From the NCBI GenBank assembly GCA_938091985.1, contig CALKOE010000171.1:1-8573 (forward strand): a stretch of 8,573 nucleotides of DNA. Direction: 5' to 3'. A model generated the notes under the pieces. That model ran no database searches and was not told the DNA's origin. It was given only the letters and a program-made list of their open reading frames with translations. The translations under genes and the position numbers were made by a program. Of the stretch, positions 1 through 6,224 are shown piece by piece; positions within the stretch are counted from its first letter, which is position 1; each line of letters opens with the position of its first letter. This stretch comes from an uncultured Acidimicrobiales bacterium (GTDB lineage Bacteria > Actinomycetota > Acidimicrobiia > Acidimicrobiales > Aldehydirespiratoraceae).

Positions 1-146
1 AACCGCTGCGACGCGGCGTCGATGACTGGCTCAACGAGCTGTTGCTCGGGTCCGACCACCGACCGAGGATCGAAGTTGCCTTGGCCGAGTTGGGCGACGA
101 AGCCGGCGCGCTCGGTGCGGCGCTGGCCGCGATCGACCCGAGCTAG
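1..146 (+). CDS. C-terminal end of a probable ROK-family sugar kinase (5' end outside window)
   Basis: This is the last 47 codons of an open frame that enters from the left edge and stops with TAG at 144-146. The visible tail contains the stretch LGDEAGALGAALAA close to the C-terminus. ROK-family glucokinases, fructokinases and N-acetylglucosamine kinases commonly end in a similar LGxxAGxxGAAxLA helix, where the conserved glycines pack near the sugar/ATP cleft. If the call is right, the enzyme phosphorylates a hexose with ATP in the cytoplasm. The catalytic Asp, zinc-binding cysteines and ATP motif all lie outside the window, so substrate and family rest on this tail alone. The gene converges on the ligD-like gene, with only 15 bases between the two stop codons and no clear terminator hairpin there. 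Another protein with a similar Ala/Gly-rich terminal helix cannot be excluded. Confidence 0.55.
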   Translation, partial: PLRRGVDDWLNELLLGSDHRPRIEVALAELGDEAGALGAALAAIDPS

Positions 147-161
147 CCCGGCGGCGGCCGT

Positions 162-1178
162 TCAGCCGTCGTCACCCTTCTTGGCCCGGCTCGGGCTGAC
201 GCGAGGCGGCTCGTTGGGTTGCTTCGGATACACCGGCGGCCACGGCGCATCCATCAGCCCGCTCGACCAGTCGCGGTCGTGCCATTCGAAGAGACCCTCG
301 ATCGACTGAAGCTCGTCGTCGAGCGTCGCCCACGCATCGCCCGACTCCGCGAGTCGGGCCGGCACCGTTGCCAGGGTCAACTCCTCGGGTTCGACCGTGG
401 CCACCTCGTCCCAGGTGATCGGTGTCGACACCTGGCCGCCGACTCGGGGCCGAACCGACCACGTGCCGAAAACCGTCTTGTGCGGTGCGTTCTGGTTGAA
501 GTCGACGAACACTCGCTCGCCGCGCTCTTCCTTCCACCATTCACACGTGAGCGATTCGGGGTGGCGGCGCTGGAGTTCCCGAGCGAGGGCCACGGCGGCG
601 TAGCGCACCTGGTAGCTGTCCCACTTGGGCTCGAGTCGGGCATAGATGTGGATGCCCTTCGATCCTGATGTCTTGGGGTAGGCGACGATCCCGAGTTCGT
701 CGAGCACCGCCTTGACCGCATAGGCCGCGGCTCGCACGTCATCGAAGTTGGTGCCGGGCTGAGGGTCGAGATCGATGCGCAGCTCATCGGCATGGGCCGG
801 GTCAGCGGCCCGATACGGCCACACATGGAAACCGAGGCAGCCCATGTTGACCGCCCACACGATGTGGGCCATGTCGTGCGCGATCAGCGCGTTGGAGGTC
901 GTCCCGTTGGGCGTGCTCACCACTGTTGTCTGCAACCACTCGGGCGCACCCTTCGGCACTCGCTTCTGGAAGAACGACTTCCCCCTGGCTCCATCGGGGT
1001 AGCGCTCGAGCAGCAGCGGTCGCCCTCCGACGACCCTCATGAAGGGCTCGGCGACGGCGAGGTAGTAGTTCACGAGGTCGAGCTTTGTCTCCCCCCGTTT
1101 CGAGAAGAACTCCTTGTCGGGGCTCGTGACCCGCACCTCGACCCCGTCGACATCGAGCATCACGGGGTCGGCGGCCAT
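162..1178 (-). CDS. ligD: Stand-alone LigD-type polymerase domain (NHEJ primase-polymerase)
   Basis: The 338-residue protein matches the polymerase (PolDom) module of bacterial LigD, an archaeo-eukaryotic primase-type enzyme that adds ribo- or deoxynucleotides at broken DNA ends during non-homologous end joining. Visible motifs: SPDKEFF near residues 19-25; the metal-binding pair D136 and D138 in IDLDP; SGSKGIHIY at 171-179 with the conserved His177; and the third acidic residue D226 in VFVDFNQN. The later STPITWDEV (251-259) is also typical of the family. There is no ATP-dependent ligase or 3'-phosphoesterase domain, and the protein ends in a basic Pro/Lys-rich tail (about 310-338). So it is the free-standing form, which would need a separate ligase and Ku encoded elsewhere. 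The ATG at 1178 lies 9 bases after the MFS stop codon. No Shine-Dalgarno is present, but TAGCGT sits 6 bases before the ATG. The symbol denotes the domain family, not full-length LigD. Confidence 0.9.
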   Translation of the reverse strand: MAADPVMLDVDGVEVRVTSPDKEFFSKRGETKLDLVNYYLAVAEPFMRVVGGRPLLLERYPDGARGKSFFQKRVPKGAPEWLQTTVVSTPNGTTSNALIAHDMAHIVWAVNMGCLGFHVWPYRAADPAHADELRIDLDPQPGTNFDDVRAAAYAVKAVLDELGIVAYPKTSGSKGIHIYARLEPKWDSYQVRYAAVALARELQRRHPESLTCEWWKEERGERVFVDFNQNAPHKTVFGTWSVRPRVGGQVSTPITWDEVATVEPEELTLATVPARLAESGDAWATLDDELQSIEGLFEWHDRDWSSGLMDAPWPPVYPKQPNEPPRVSPSRAKKGDDG

Positions 1179-1184
1179 GGGAGA

Positions 1185-1190
1185 ACGCTA
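1185..1190 (-). promoter_or_regulatory. Putative leaderless -10 box for the LigD-Pol gene, overlapping the MFS stop
   Basis: Read on the minus strand, TAGCGT is followed by six bases (TCTCCC) and then the ATG at 1178. This is the TANNNT-to-start spacing of actinobacterial leaderless promoters. The first three bases of the hexamer are also the TAG stop codon of the upstream MFS gene. No clear -35 element is visible at 17-19 bases upstream. It may add a second, gene-specific transcript to any read-through from the MFS gene. Confidence 0.45.
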
Positions 1191-2297
1191 CTTCTTCGGT
1201 CGGCGCCGCTCGACGACAAGCCCGACCACGCCACCAAGCGCCATGAGCGCACCACCCACCACACCCAGTACCTCGAACGACCATGTCGACACCAGCACAC
1301 CGCCGAGCAGAGGGCCGACCGCGCGACCGGCGGCCATCGACGCCTGGGCATCGCCGGCGCGTTCCGCGGGGTGAGCCGAGCGCGCCGCGAGAAGCGTGTA
1401 GAGGCCCGGCACGGCCGCCCAGAACGAGAAGCCCCAGAGCATCAGGACCGGCCAGGCCATCCAAGGTTCGGTGATCAGCGGCAGCGTCACTGCACACAGC
1501 GCTGTGACAATGACCCACAGACCGACCAGAGGCCGCCCGCCGCGCCAACGCGACGACGGCACGCTGGCCAGCGCATTGGCCGAATACATCAGCGAGAGCG
1601 TGCCCGGGTTGACTCCGACATCATCGATCAGGATCACACCGCCGTAGACGAACACCGCAGATCCGCCGAGTGTCAGCAGCGTGAGCGCGGCGATGATCGC
1701 CATTGCCTGCGGCACCGCTGCAGTGCGCGGCCCGCGGTCTTTCGTCGCCGACTCGCCGAAATCCGGGGCCATCACGAGGGGCACGAGCGCCGCCACACCG
1801 AGCACGGCAAAGATCAGTCGGTCATCGCCGATCTCGAGCAGGAGTCCGAAGAGCGGAGAGACCGCAACCCCGGCGAGCGGGCCGACCACCGCGATGTCGC
1901 CCTGGCGTTGCTCGTCGCCGAACACCTGCGACCACGCGAGCCACGTGAGCACGCCGAGCGAGATGCCGGAGAGTCCCCGCACGGCGACGAAGAGCGGAAA
2001 CACTTCGGTGACGGCGCTGGCGAAGTTCGCCGCCGCGAGGGCCAGGAGTGCCAAGCGAAACCCGCGCACGCTCGGCACCATGAACCGACCGGCGGCCCAC
2101 GATGCCAGCACGAAGAAGCCGAGCTGCGCGGCAGAGAACAGGCCGGCGGTGCCCGCGCCTACATCGAAGCGGTCGGCGATCGACGACAGAGAGATCGGGG
2201 TGGCAATGAAGACGGCCGTCGACACGGCCGTCGACACGAGCAGACCCGGTGCCGTCCCCATCCGGACAACACGAAGAAGCCGGAGCGGTGCCTGCAC
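1188..2297 (-). CDS. MFS permease, substrate unknown
   Basis: A 369-residue hydrophobic protein with about twelve predicted membrane helices: roughly 17-38, 48-69, 80-97, 100-122, 134-155, 160-178, 198-221, 230-246, 256-275, 281-303, 318-337 and 341-363. A charged central loop near 179-196 separates the two halves, as in the major facilitator superfamily. The loop after helix 2 (AAGRFMVPSVRGFR) is only a degenerate motif A, and the protein is short for the family, so I cannot name a substrate. It would act in the cytoplasmic membrane as a proton- or solute-coupled porter. The GTG at 2297 is chosen because TAGGGT lies six bases before it; the ATG at 2261 (codon 13) is an alternative that keeps helix 1 intact. 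The gene precedes LigD-Pol by 9 bases and follows the four-helix protein by 53 bases. Helix 1 contains a perfect 12-bp tandem duplication. Confidence 0.85.
   Translation of the reverse strand: MQAPLRLLRVVRMGTAPGLLVSTAVSTAVFIATPISLSSIADRFDVGAGTAGLFSAAQLGFFVLASWAAGRFMVPSVRGFRLALLALAAANFASAVTEVFPLFVAVRGLSGISLGVLTWLAWSQVFGDEQRQGDIAVVGPLAGVAVSPLFGLLLEIGDDRLIFAVLGVAALVPLVMAPDFGESATKDRGPRTAAVPQAMAIIAALTLLTLGGSAVFVYGGVILIDDVGVNPGTLSLMYSANALASVPSSRWRGGRPLVGLWVIVTALCAVTLPLITEPWMAWPVLMLWGFSFWAAVPGLYTLLAARSAHPAERAGDAQASMAAGRAVGPLLGGVLVSTWSFEVLGVVGGALMALGGVVGLVVERRRPKK
2212..2235 (-). repeat. Perfect in-frame 12-bp tandem duplication within MFS helix 1
   Basis: The plus-strand unit ACGGCCGTCGAC occurs twice back to back at 2212-2223 and 2224-2235. 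On the coding strand it encodes the repeated residues V-S-T-A at positions 21-28 of the permease, inside the first predicted membrane helix. The unit is four codons long, so gain or loss of a copy would change the helix by four residues without a frameshift. Confidence 0.85.
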
Positions 2298-2303
2298 CGC
2301 GTC

Positions 2304-2309
2304 ACCCTA
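2304..2309 (-). promoter_or_regulatory. Putative leaderless -10 box for the MFS gene
   Basis: On the minus strand TAGGGT is followed by GACGCG and then the GTG start at 2297. The overlapping purine run AGGGTGA could be read as a poor Shine-Dalgarno instead, but it sits rather close to the GTG. No recognisable -35 hexamer is seen. A GC-rich dyad lies just four bases upstream of the box. Confidence 0.45.
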
Positions 2310-2313
2310 CGTT

Positions 2314-2330
2314 GCCCGGCATCGCCGGGC
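2314..2330. promoter_or_regulatory. 7-3-7 GC-rich inverted repeat in the gap before the MFS gene (terminator or operator)
   Basis: GCCCGGC-ATC-GCCGGGC is a perfect seven-base-pair stem with a three-base loop. It lies in the 53-bp gap between the stop of the four-helix membrane protein (2351) and the MFS start (2297). As RNA from the minus strand it could act as a U-less terminator for the upstream gene, since it is followed only by AACGTAGGG with no T tract. As DNA it lies in the spacer just upstream of the MFS -10 box, where a bound regulator would block transcription. The sequence alone does not decide between these. Confidence 0.5.
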
Positions 2331-2350
2331 CGACGGGTTGTGATCCCTGA

Positions 2351-2821
2351 TCAGGCGCCGGGCTTGAACACCATGAGGTAGAGGGTCGCCAAGAACATCA
2401 CCGTGATCAACATGCCGCCGATTTCGGCACGCTTGCCGGTGGTGTCGTCGCCGGCGGCGATTGCTTTCTCACCGGGAATGATCATGCCGTGGAGCACCCC
2501 GTTCATGGCGATCCAAATGACCACAGCCGGCCACAGCCAGCTGTCGCTGACCGAGATGAAGAGCTCGTCGTTGGCGTCCTTGCCGGACATGCCGGCCACG
2601 CCGAAGCCGAGGAGGCCGCCGAGGATCAGCATGCTGCCGTAGATCTTCATCGACCGCTGTGCGATCCCCGCGAAAATCGACTGGCGAACCGAAGGGTCGC
2701 CTTGGGTCTGCCGGTCGATGAACGGGTGAACGAACATCGGCGCGAACGCAGCGAACATCGTCAGGATGTGGACGAAGAGGATGATGTTGTACGGCGTGTC
2801 ACCGATATCAGCGAGAAGCAT
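2351..2821 (-). CDS. Small four-helix integral membrane protein (DUF2269-like), function unknown
   Basis: A 156-residue protein with four predicted membrane helices at about 12-33, 60-78, 94-115 and 136-153. The loops after helices 1 and 3 are charged. Histidines lie in or near helices 1 and 3 (H18, H32, H111). Size, helix number and the FVHIL motif in helix 1 resemble the DUF2269/CopD-like small membrane proteins, but I am not certain of the family and assign no reaction. The frame stays open upstream to 2977, but that extension would overlap the divergent SRPBCC gene and adds a basic, non-hydrophobic leader unlike the rest. The ATG at 2821, with TACGCT six bases before it, is therefore preferred. 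It is the first gene of the minus-strand block, followed 53 bases later by the MFS permease. Confidence 0.75.
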   Translation of the reverse strand: MLLADIGDTPYNIILFVHILTMFAAFAPMFVHPFIDRQTQGDPSVRQSIFAGIAQRSMKIYGSMLILGGLLGFGVAGMSGKDANDELFISVSDSWLWPAVVIWIAMNGVLHGMIIPGEKAIAAGDDTTGKRAEIGGMLITVMFLATLYLMVFKPGA

Positions 2822-2827
2822 GGCCGG

Positions 2828-2833
2828 AGCGTA
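2828..2833 (-). promoter_or_regulatory. Putative leaderless -10 box for the four-helix membrane protein
   Basis: On the minus strand TACGCT, then CCGGCC, then the ATG at 2821. There is no Shine-Dalgarno upstream of this ATG. With the plus-strand box at 2889 it forms a divergent promoter pair in a 78-bp gap. I see no strong -35 element. Confidence 0.4.
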
Positions 2834-2888
2834 GCCGAGCAGCCCCGTCCGATGGCTTGACGCGCATCCAAGAACTCGGGTCGAACCG

Positions 2889-2894
2889 TAGGGT
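2889..2894 (+). promoter_or_regulatory. Putative leaderless -10 box for the SRPBCC gene
   Basis: TAGGGT is followed by five bases (TCAGC) and the GTG start at 2900, with no Shine-Dalgarno in between. A TTGACG at 2857-2862 resembles a -35 hexamer, but its 26-base spacing is too long for a normal sigma-70-type pair, so it is probably unrelated. Confidence 0.45.
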
Positions 2895-2899
2895 TCAGC

Positions 2900-3337
2900 G
2901 TGGCCCGCTACACCACATCGATCCGCTCTGATCTCCCACCGGCGGCGGCATTTTCGCTCGTCGCCGATCTTGCCCACCTCGCCGACTGGGACCCGGGCGT
3001 CACCGCCTCGACGCAGGTCGTCGCCGACGGCCCGGGACCAGATGCCGAATATGACGTCACCCTCGCGACGGGCGCGATGACGCTGCGCTACGTCACCACC
3101 GCGTTCACCGGGCCCCGCTCGGTCACCTACGAGGCGAAGGGCGCATGGTTCACCTCCGTGGATGTGATCTCCGTCGAGCCGTTCGACAACGGGTCGATCG
3201 TGACCTACGACGCAACGCTTCGGCTTCCCCTGATGCTGCGCCTCGGCGATCCGATCCTGCGCCTGGTCTTCCGCCGAGTCGGCGACGCTGCCGCAGGTGG
3301 TCTGAAATCTGCGCTCGAAGGCGAATTCGTCGCATGA
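2900..3337 (+). CDS. SRPBCC (START/polyketide-cyclase-like) ligand-binding protein
   Basis: A 145-residue soluble protein with the layout of the SRPBCC superfamily. It opens with a beta strand (RYTTSIRSDLP), then a helix with FSLVADLAHLADWDPGV (about 18-34), matching the usual 'hxxVxDxxxhxxWdP' entry to the cavity. A run of antiparallel strands follows, with a long C-terminal helix (about 119-143, RLGDPILRLVFRRVGDAAAGGLKSAL) that closes the hydrophobic pocket. SRPBCC proteins bind or transform hydrophobic ligands in the cytoplasm; I cannot name this ligand. The GTG at 2900 lies five bases after a TAGGGT box, and the protein starts exactly where the fold should. Its TGA overlaps the ATG of the next gene (ATGA, 3334-3337), so the two are almost certainly translated together and may share a substrate. 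Confidence 0.85.
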   Translation: MARYTTSIRSDLPPAAAFSLVADLAHLADWDPGVTASTQVVADGPGPDAEYDVTLATGAMTLRYVTTAFTGPRSVTYEAKGAWFTSVDVISVEPFDNGSIVTYDATLRLPLMLRLGDPILRLVFRRVGDAAAGGLKSALEGEFVA

Positions 3338-4308
3338 GTTTTGCAGCTCGGTTGGTCGACCGACTCCTCGAAGCGCCGATCGCGCCGAGCTTCACGCGAG
3401 CTGGCTATCGCATCCGTTCGTCGCTCTTCGACTGGACCGACCTCGACACCATCGATGGCGCCGGCAAGACCATCGTGCTCACCGGCGCAACCTCGGGACT
3501 TGGCCTCGCCGCCGCCCATCGCCTCGCCGATGCCGGCGCGACCCTCGTCATTCTCGGCCGCAACGCCGAGAAGACCGAACGGGTGCGCGAAGAGCTCGCT
3601 GGCGGAGGTGCCGATGTCTCGTCCGTGATCGCCGACATGGGCGATCTCGACCAGGTGCGGCGCGTGAGCGCCGAGATCCGTGAACGCCACCCCCGTATCG
3701 ATGCCCTGCTCCACAACGCGGGCGCACTGAGCGCCGACCGCCGCGACAACAACGCCGGGATCGAGCTCACCGTTGCCAGCCAGGTGGTCGGGCCGTTCCT
3801 CATGACCCACCTTCTCCTCGGCGCGCTCGATGCGGCCCACGGCCGGGTCATCACCATGTCGTCGGGCGGCATGTATGCAAGCCCGCTGCGAGTCGAGGGA
3901 CTGCAGATGAACGAATCCGACTACGGCGGCAGCGAGCAATACGCCCGGGCGAAGCGCGCCCAGGTCACGCTCAACGAGATGTGGCCAGCCGAGGCGTCGC
4001 ACCCCAATGTTCAGTTCCACGCAGTGCATCCCGGCTGGGCGGACACACCCGGGGTCCGCGAGTCGCTCCCCATGTTTCGCCGCATCGTCGGCCCCGCCCT
4101 ACGCACGCCCGACGAAGGCGCCGACACGATGGTCTGGCTCGCCCTTACCGATGACCTCGACGATGCCCCCAATGGCAGCTTCTGGCTCGACCGAGCGCCT
4201 CGCGACATCCATCGACTCCCGACGACACGCAGAAGCGACACGCCCGAACGACGCCGAGAGCTGTGGGACGCCGTCACACAGCTCTCCGGCCTCGACACGG
4301 ACATCTGA
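3334..4308 (+). CDS. SDR-family oxidoreductase, DHRS12-like
   Basis: A 324-residue NAD(P)-dependent short-chain dehydrogenase/reductase. The Rossmann motif TGATSGLG is at 50-57, HNAG at 127-130, the catalytic Ser in SSGG at 176-179, and the Tyr/Lys pair Y203 and K207 in YARAKR. FLMTHLLLGAL (155-165), SSGGMY (176-181) and HPGWADTPGV (232-241) are characteristic of the DHRS12-like branch, whose members are mostly uncharacterised and often thought to act on lipids or retinoid-like carbonyls. About 45 residues precede the dinucleotide motif, longer than classical SDRs but normal for this branch. The start at 3334 is fixed by the ATGA overlap with the SRPBCC stop; a longer in-frame extension back to 3145 would run inside that gene. 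The enzyme may reduce or oxidise a ligand held by its SRPBCC partner (inference). Confidence 0.9.
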   Translation: MSFAARLVDRLLEAPIAPSFTRAGYRIRSSLFDWTDLDTIDGAGKTIVLTGATSGLGLAAAHRLADAGATLVILGRNAEKTERVREELAGGGADVSSVIADMGDLDQVRRVSAEIRERHPRIDALLHNAGALSADRRDNNAGIELTVASQVVGPFLMTHLLLGALDAAHGRVITMSSGGMYASPLRVEGLQMNESDYGGSEQYARAKRAQVTLNEMWPAEASHPNVQFHAVHPGWADTPGVRESLPMFRRIVGPALRTPDEGADTMVWLALTDDLDDAPNGSFWLDRAPRDIHRLPTTRRSDTPERRRELWDAVTQLSGLDTDI

Positions 4309-4333
4309 CGGGTCTCGCCGACGGCGAAGAAAC

Positions 4334-4364
4334 TTGGGCCGGGTGGCTAACTCAGCCGTAGGCT
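4334..4364 (+). promoter_or_regulatory. Putative ilvD promoter
   Basis: TTGGGC (4334-4339) and TAGGCT (4359-4364) are separated by 19 bases, and the ATG of ilvD follows the second hexamer by six bases. This fits an actinobacterial leaderless promoter and is the only one in the window with a plausible -35 element. A perfect 17-bp dyad overlaps the -10 hexamer. Confidence 0.5.
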
Positions 4365-4367
4365 GAG
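4351..4367. promoter_or_regulatory. Perfect 17-bp dyad over the ilvD -10 box, probable operator
   Basis: CTCAGCC-GTA-GGCTGAG has two exact seven-base arms around a three-base centre and ends three bases before the ilvD ATG. The -10 candidate TAGGCT lies inside it. If transcription starts at or near the ATG, the dyad is never transcribed and must work as DNA, most simply as a repressor site. If transcription starts further upstream, it would form a hairpin that hides the start codon. Its length and symmetry suit a TetR-type dimer, and a TetR gene lies downstream in the same apparent operon. Confidence 0.55.
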
Positions 4368-4370
4368 GCC

Positions 4371-6224
4371 ATGCCCGAGTATCGCTCCCGCACCACCACC
4401 CACGGCCGCAACATGGCCGGCGCCCGCGCCCTCTGGCGTGCCACCGGCATGGGCGATGACGACTTCGACAAGCCGATCATCGCAATCTCGAACTCGTTCA
4501 CCCAGTTCGTTCCCGGCCACGTGCATCTCAAGGACCTCGGCCAGCTCGTGGCGCGAGAGATCGAGAAGGCCGGCGGCGTGGCCAAGGAGTTCAATACGAT
4601 CGCCGTCGACGACGGCATCGCGATGGGCCATGGCGGCATGCTCTACAGCCTCCCCAGCCGCGACCTCATCTCCGACTCCGTCGAATACATGGTCAACGCG
4701 CACTGCGCCGACGCCCTGGTGTGCATCTCCAACTGCGACAAGATCACCCCCGGCATGCTCAATGCCGCGATGCGGCTCAACATCCCCACGGTCTTCGTGA
4801 GTGGCGGACCGATGGAAGCAGGCAAGACCAAGCTCGCTGGCGTCAGCGTCAAGCTCGACCTCATCAACCCGATGATCAGCGCCGGTGACAGCTCGGTGAG
4901 CGATGAAGACCTACTCGAGATGGAACGCTCGGCCTGTCCGACGTGCGGCTCATGCTCCGGCATGTTCACCGCGAACTCCATGAACTGCCTCACCGAGGCC
5001 CTCGGGCTCTCGCTGCCCGGCAACGGCACCACGCTCGCCACCCACGCCGACCGCGAGCAGCTCTTCCTCGAGGCCGGCCGCCGCGTCGTCGACATCGCGC
5101 GTCGCTACTACGAAAAGGACGACGACTCCGTTCTGCCCCGCTCGATCTGCACGAAGGCGGCGTTCGAGAACGCAATGACGCTCGACATCGCGATGGGTGG
5201 GTCCACCAACACGGTGCTCCACATCCTCGCCGCCGCCCACGAGGGCGAGGTCGACTTCACGATGGCCGACGTCGATCGGCTCAGCCGCCAGTCCCCCAAC
5301 ATCTGCAAGGTGGCACCGAGCACCGACGAGTACCACGTCGAAGACGTGCACCGAGCCGGCGGCATCATGGGCATCCTCGGCGAACTCGATCGTGGCGGCC
5401 TGCTCGACACCAGCCTTCCGACCATTCACAGCGAATCGTTGGCCGCAGCGCTCGACCAATGGGACGTCATGCGCGAGCCGTCCGCCGATGTCGTCGAGTT
5501 CTTCCGGGCCGGGCCGGCGGGCATTCCCACCCAGGTCGCCTTCAGCCAGGCCGAGCGGTGGCCCGACCTCGACATCGATCGAGACGGCGGTTGTATCCGT
5601 ACCGTCGCGAAGCCCTACAGCGCCGAGGGCGGCCTCGCGGTGCTCTTCGGCAACATCGCCGAGAAGGGCTGCATCGTGAAGACAGCCGGAGTCGATGAGT
5701 CGATCCACGTCTTCTCGGGGCCTGTGCGAGTGTTCCAGAGTCAGGACGCGGCGTGCGATGCGATCCTCGACGAGGACGACATCCAGGCCGGCGATGTCGT
5801 CGTGGTCCGCTACGAGGGCCCGAAGGGCGGACCGGGCATGCAAGAGATGCTGTACCCCACCTCCTACATCAAGAGCCGCGGCCTCGGGAAGGAGTGTGCG
5901 CTCCTCACCGATGGGCGCTTCTCCGGCGGTACTTCTGGCCTCTCGATCGGCCACGCCTCACCCGAAGCCGCCGAGGGTGGAGCCATCGGGCTGGTCGAAG
6001 ACGGCGACATCATCGACATCGACATCCCCAACCGATCGATCAACCTGCGGATCTCCGACGAGGAGATGGCATCACGTCGCGCCGCCATGGAGGCGAAGGG
6101 CGACGACGCATGGCAGCCGACCGGCCGCGACCGGCAGGTGTCCGCCGCGCTGCAGGCCTATGCCGCGATGACCACCTCGGCCGATCGAGGTGCCGTCCGC
6201 GATGTGAGCCAGCTCCGACGGTGA
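4371..6224 (+). CDS. ilvD: Dihydroxy-acid dehydratase
   Basis: The 617-residue enzyme dehydrates 2,3-dihydroxy-isovalerate and 2,3-dihydroxy-3-methylvalerate to the 2-keto acids, the third step of valine and isoleucine synthesis, which also feeds leucine and pantothenate. It is a cytoplasmic iron-sulfur and Mg2+ enzyme of the IlvD/Edd family. Visible signatures: metal-binding Asp in [13 protein letters not shown] (78-90); [10 protein letters not shown] (121-130) with C122, D123 and K124; [17 protein letters not shown] (189-205) with cluster ligand C195; GGSTN at 276-280; E492 in GMQEMLYPT; and GRFSGGTSG (515-523) with the catalytic Ser. Length and motif positions match the long E. coli-like form. 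The ATG at 4371 is the only sensible start: a TAGGCT box lies six bases before it and the family N-terminus ([21 protein letters not shown]) begins at once. The TGA overlaps the GTG of the TetR gene. Confidence 0.98.
   Translation: MPEYRSRTTTHGRNMAGARALWRATGMGDDDFDKPIIAISNSFTQFVPGHVHLKDLGQLVAREIEKAGGVAKEFNTIAVDDGIAMGHGGMLYSLPSRDLISDSVEYMVNAHCADALVCISNCDKITPGMLNAAMRLNIPTVFVSGGPMEAGKTKLAGVSVKLDLINPMISAGDSSVSDEDLLEMERSACPTCGSCSGMFTANSMNCLTEALGLSLPGNGTTLATHADREQLFLEAGRRVVDIARRYYEKDDDSVLPRSICTKAAFENAMTLDIAMGGSTNTVLHILAAAHEGEVDFTMADVDRLSRQSPNICKVAPSTDEYHVEDVHRAGGIMGILGELDRGGLLDTSLPTIHSESLAAALDQWDVMREPSADVVEFFRAGPAGIPTQVAFSQAERWPDLDIDRDGGCIRTVAKPYSAEGGLAVLFGNIAEKGCIVKTAGVDESIHVFSGPVRVFQSQDAACDAILDEDDIQAGDVVVVRYEGPKGGPGMQEMLYPTSYIKSRGLGKECALLTDGRFSGGTSGLSIGHASPEAAEGGAIGLVEDGDIIDIDIPNRSINLRISDEEMASRRAAMEAKGDDAWQPTGRDRQVSAALQAYAAMTTSADRGAVRDVSQLRR

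Noticed and set aside
792..2381. Long plus-strand open frame of 529 codons antisense to the LigD-Pol and MFS genes
   Set aside because: Its translation is Arg/His/Glu-rich with no domain, it crosses the boundary of two well-supported genes, and such frames are common opposite GC-rich codons.
2857..2862. TTGACG as the -35 element of the SRPBCC promoter
   Set aside because: It lies 26 bases from the TAGGGT box, outside the 16-19-base range for a functional pair.
2822..2977. N-terminal extension of the four-helix membrane protein to 208 residues
   Set aside because: It would overlap the start of the divergent SRPBCC gene and add a basic leader unlike the rest; the ATG at 2821 has a well-placed TACGCT box.
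3205..4029. 274-codon minus-strand frame opposite the SRPBCC/SDR genes
   Set aside because: It spans the junction of two real genes with recognised motifs and shows no domain of its own.
4315..4327. TCGCC-GAC-GGCGA hairpin just after the SDR stop, as a terminator
   Set aside because: The stem is only five base pairs and no T tract follows, so it is too weak to annotate.
4950..5954. 334-codon minus-strand frame inside ilvD
   Set aside because: It lies entirely opposite the conserved ilvD coding sequence and its composition is that of a GC-rich antisense shadow, with no start signal.
5753..6220. Extension of the TetR frame upstream to 5753
   Set aside because: This part lies inside ilvD and translates to Arg-rich sequence; a normal TetR N-terminus begins at GTG 6221.
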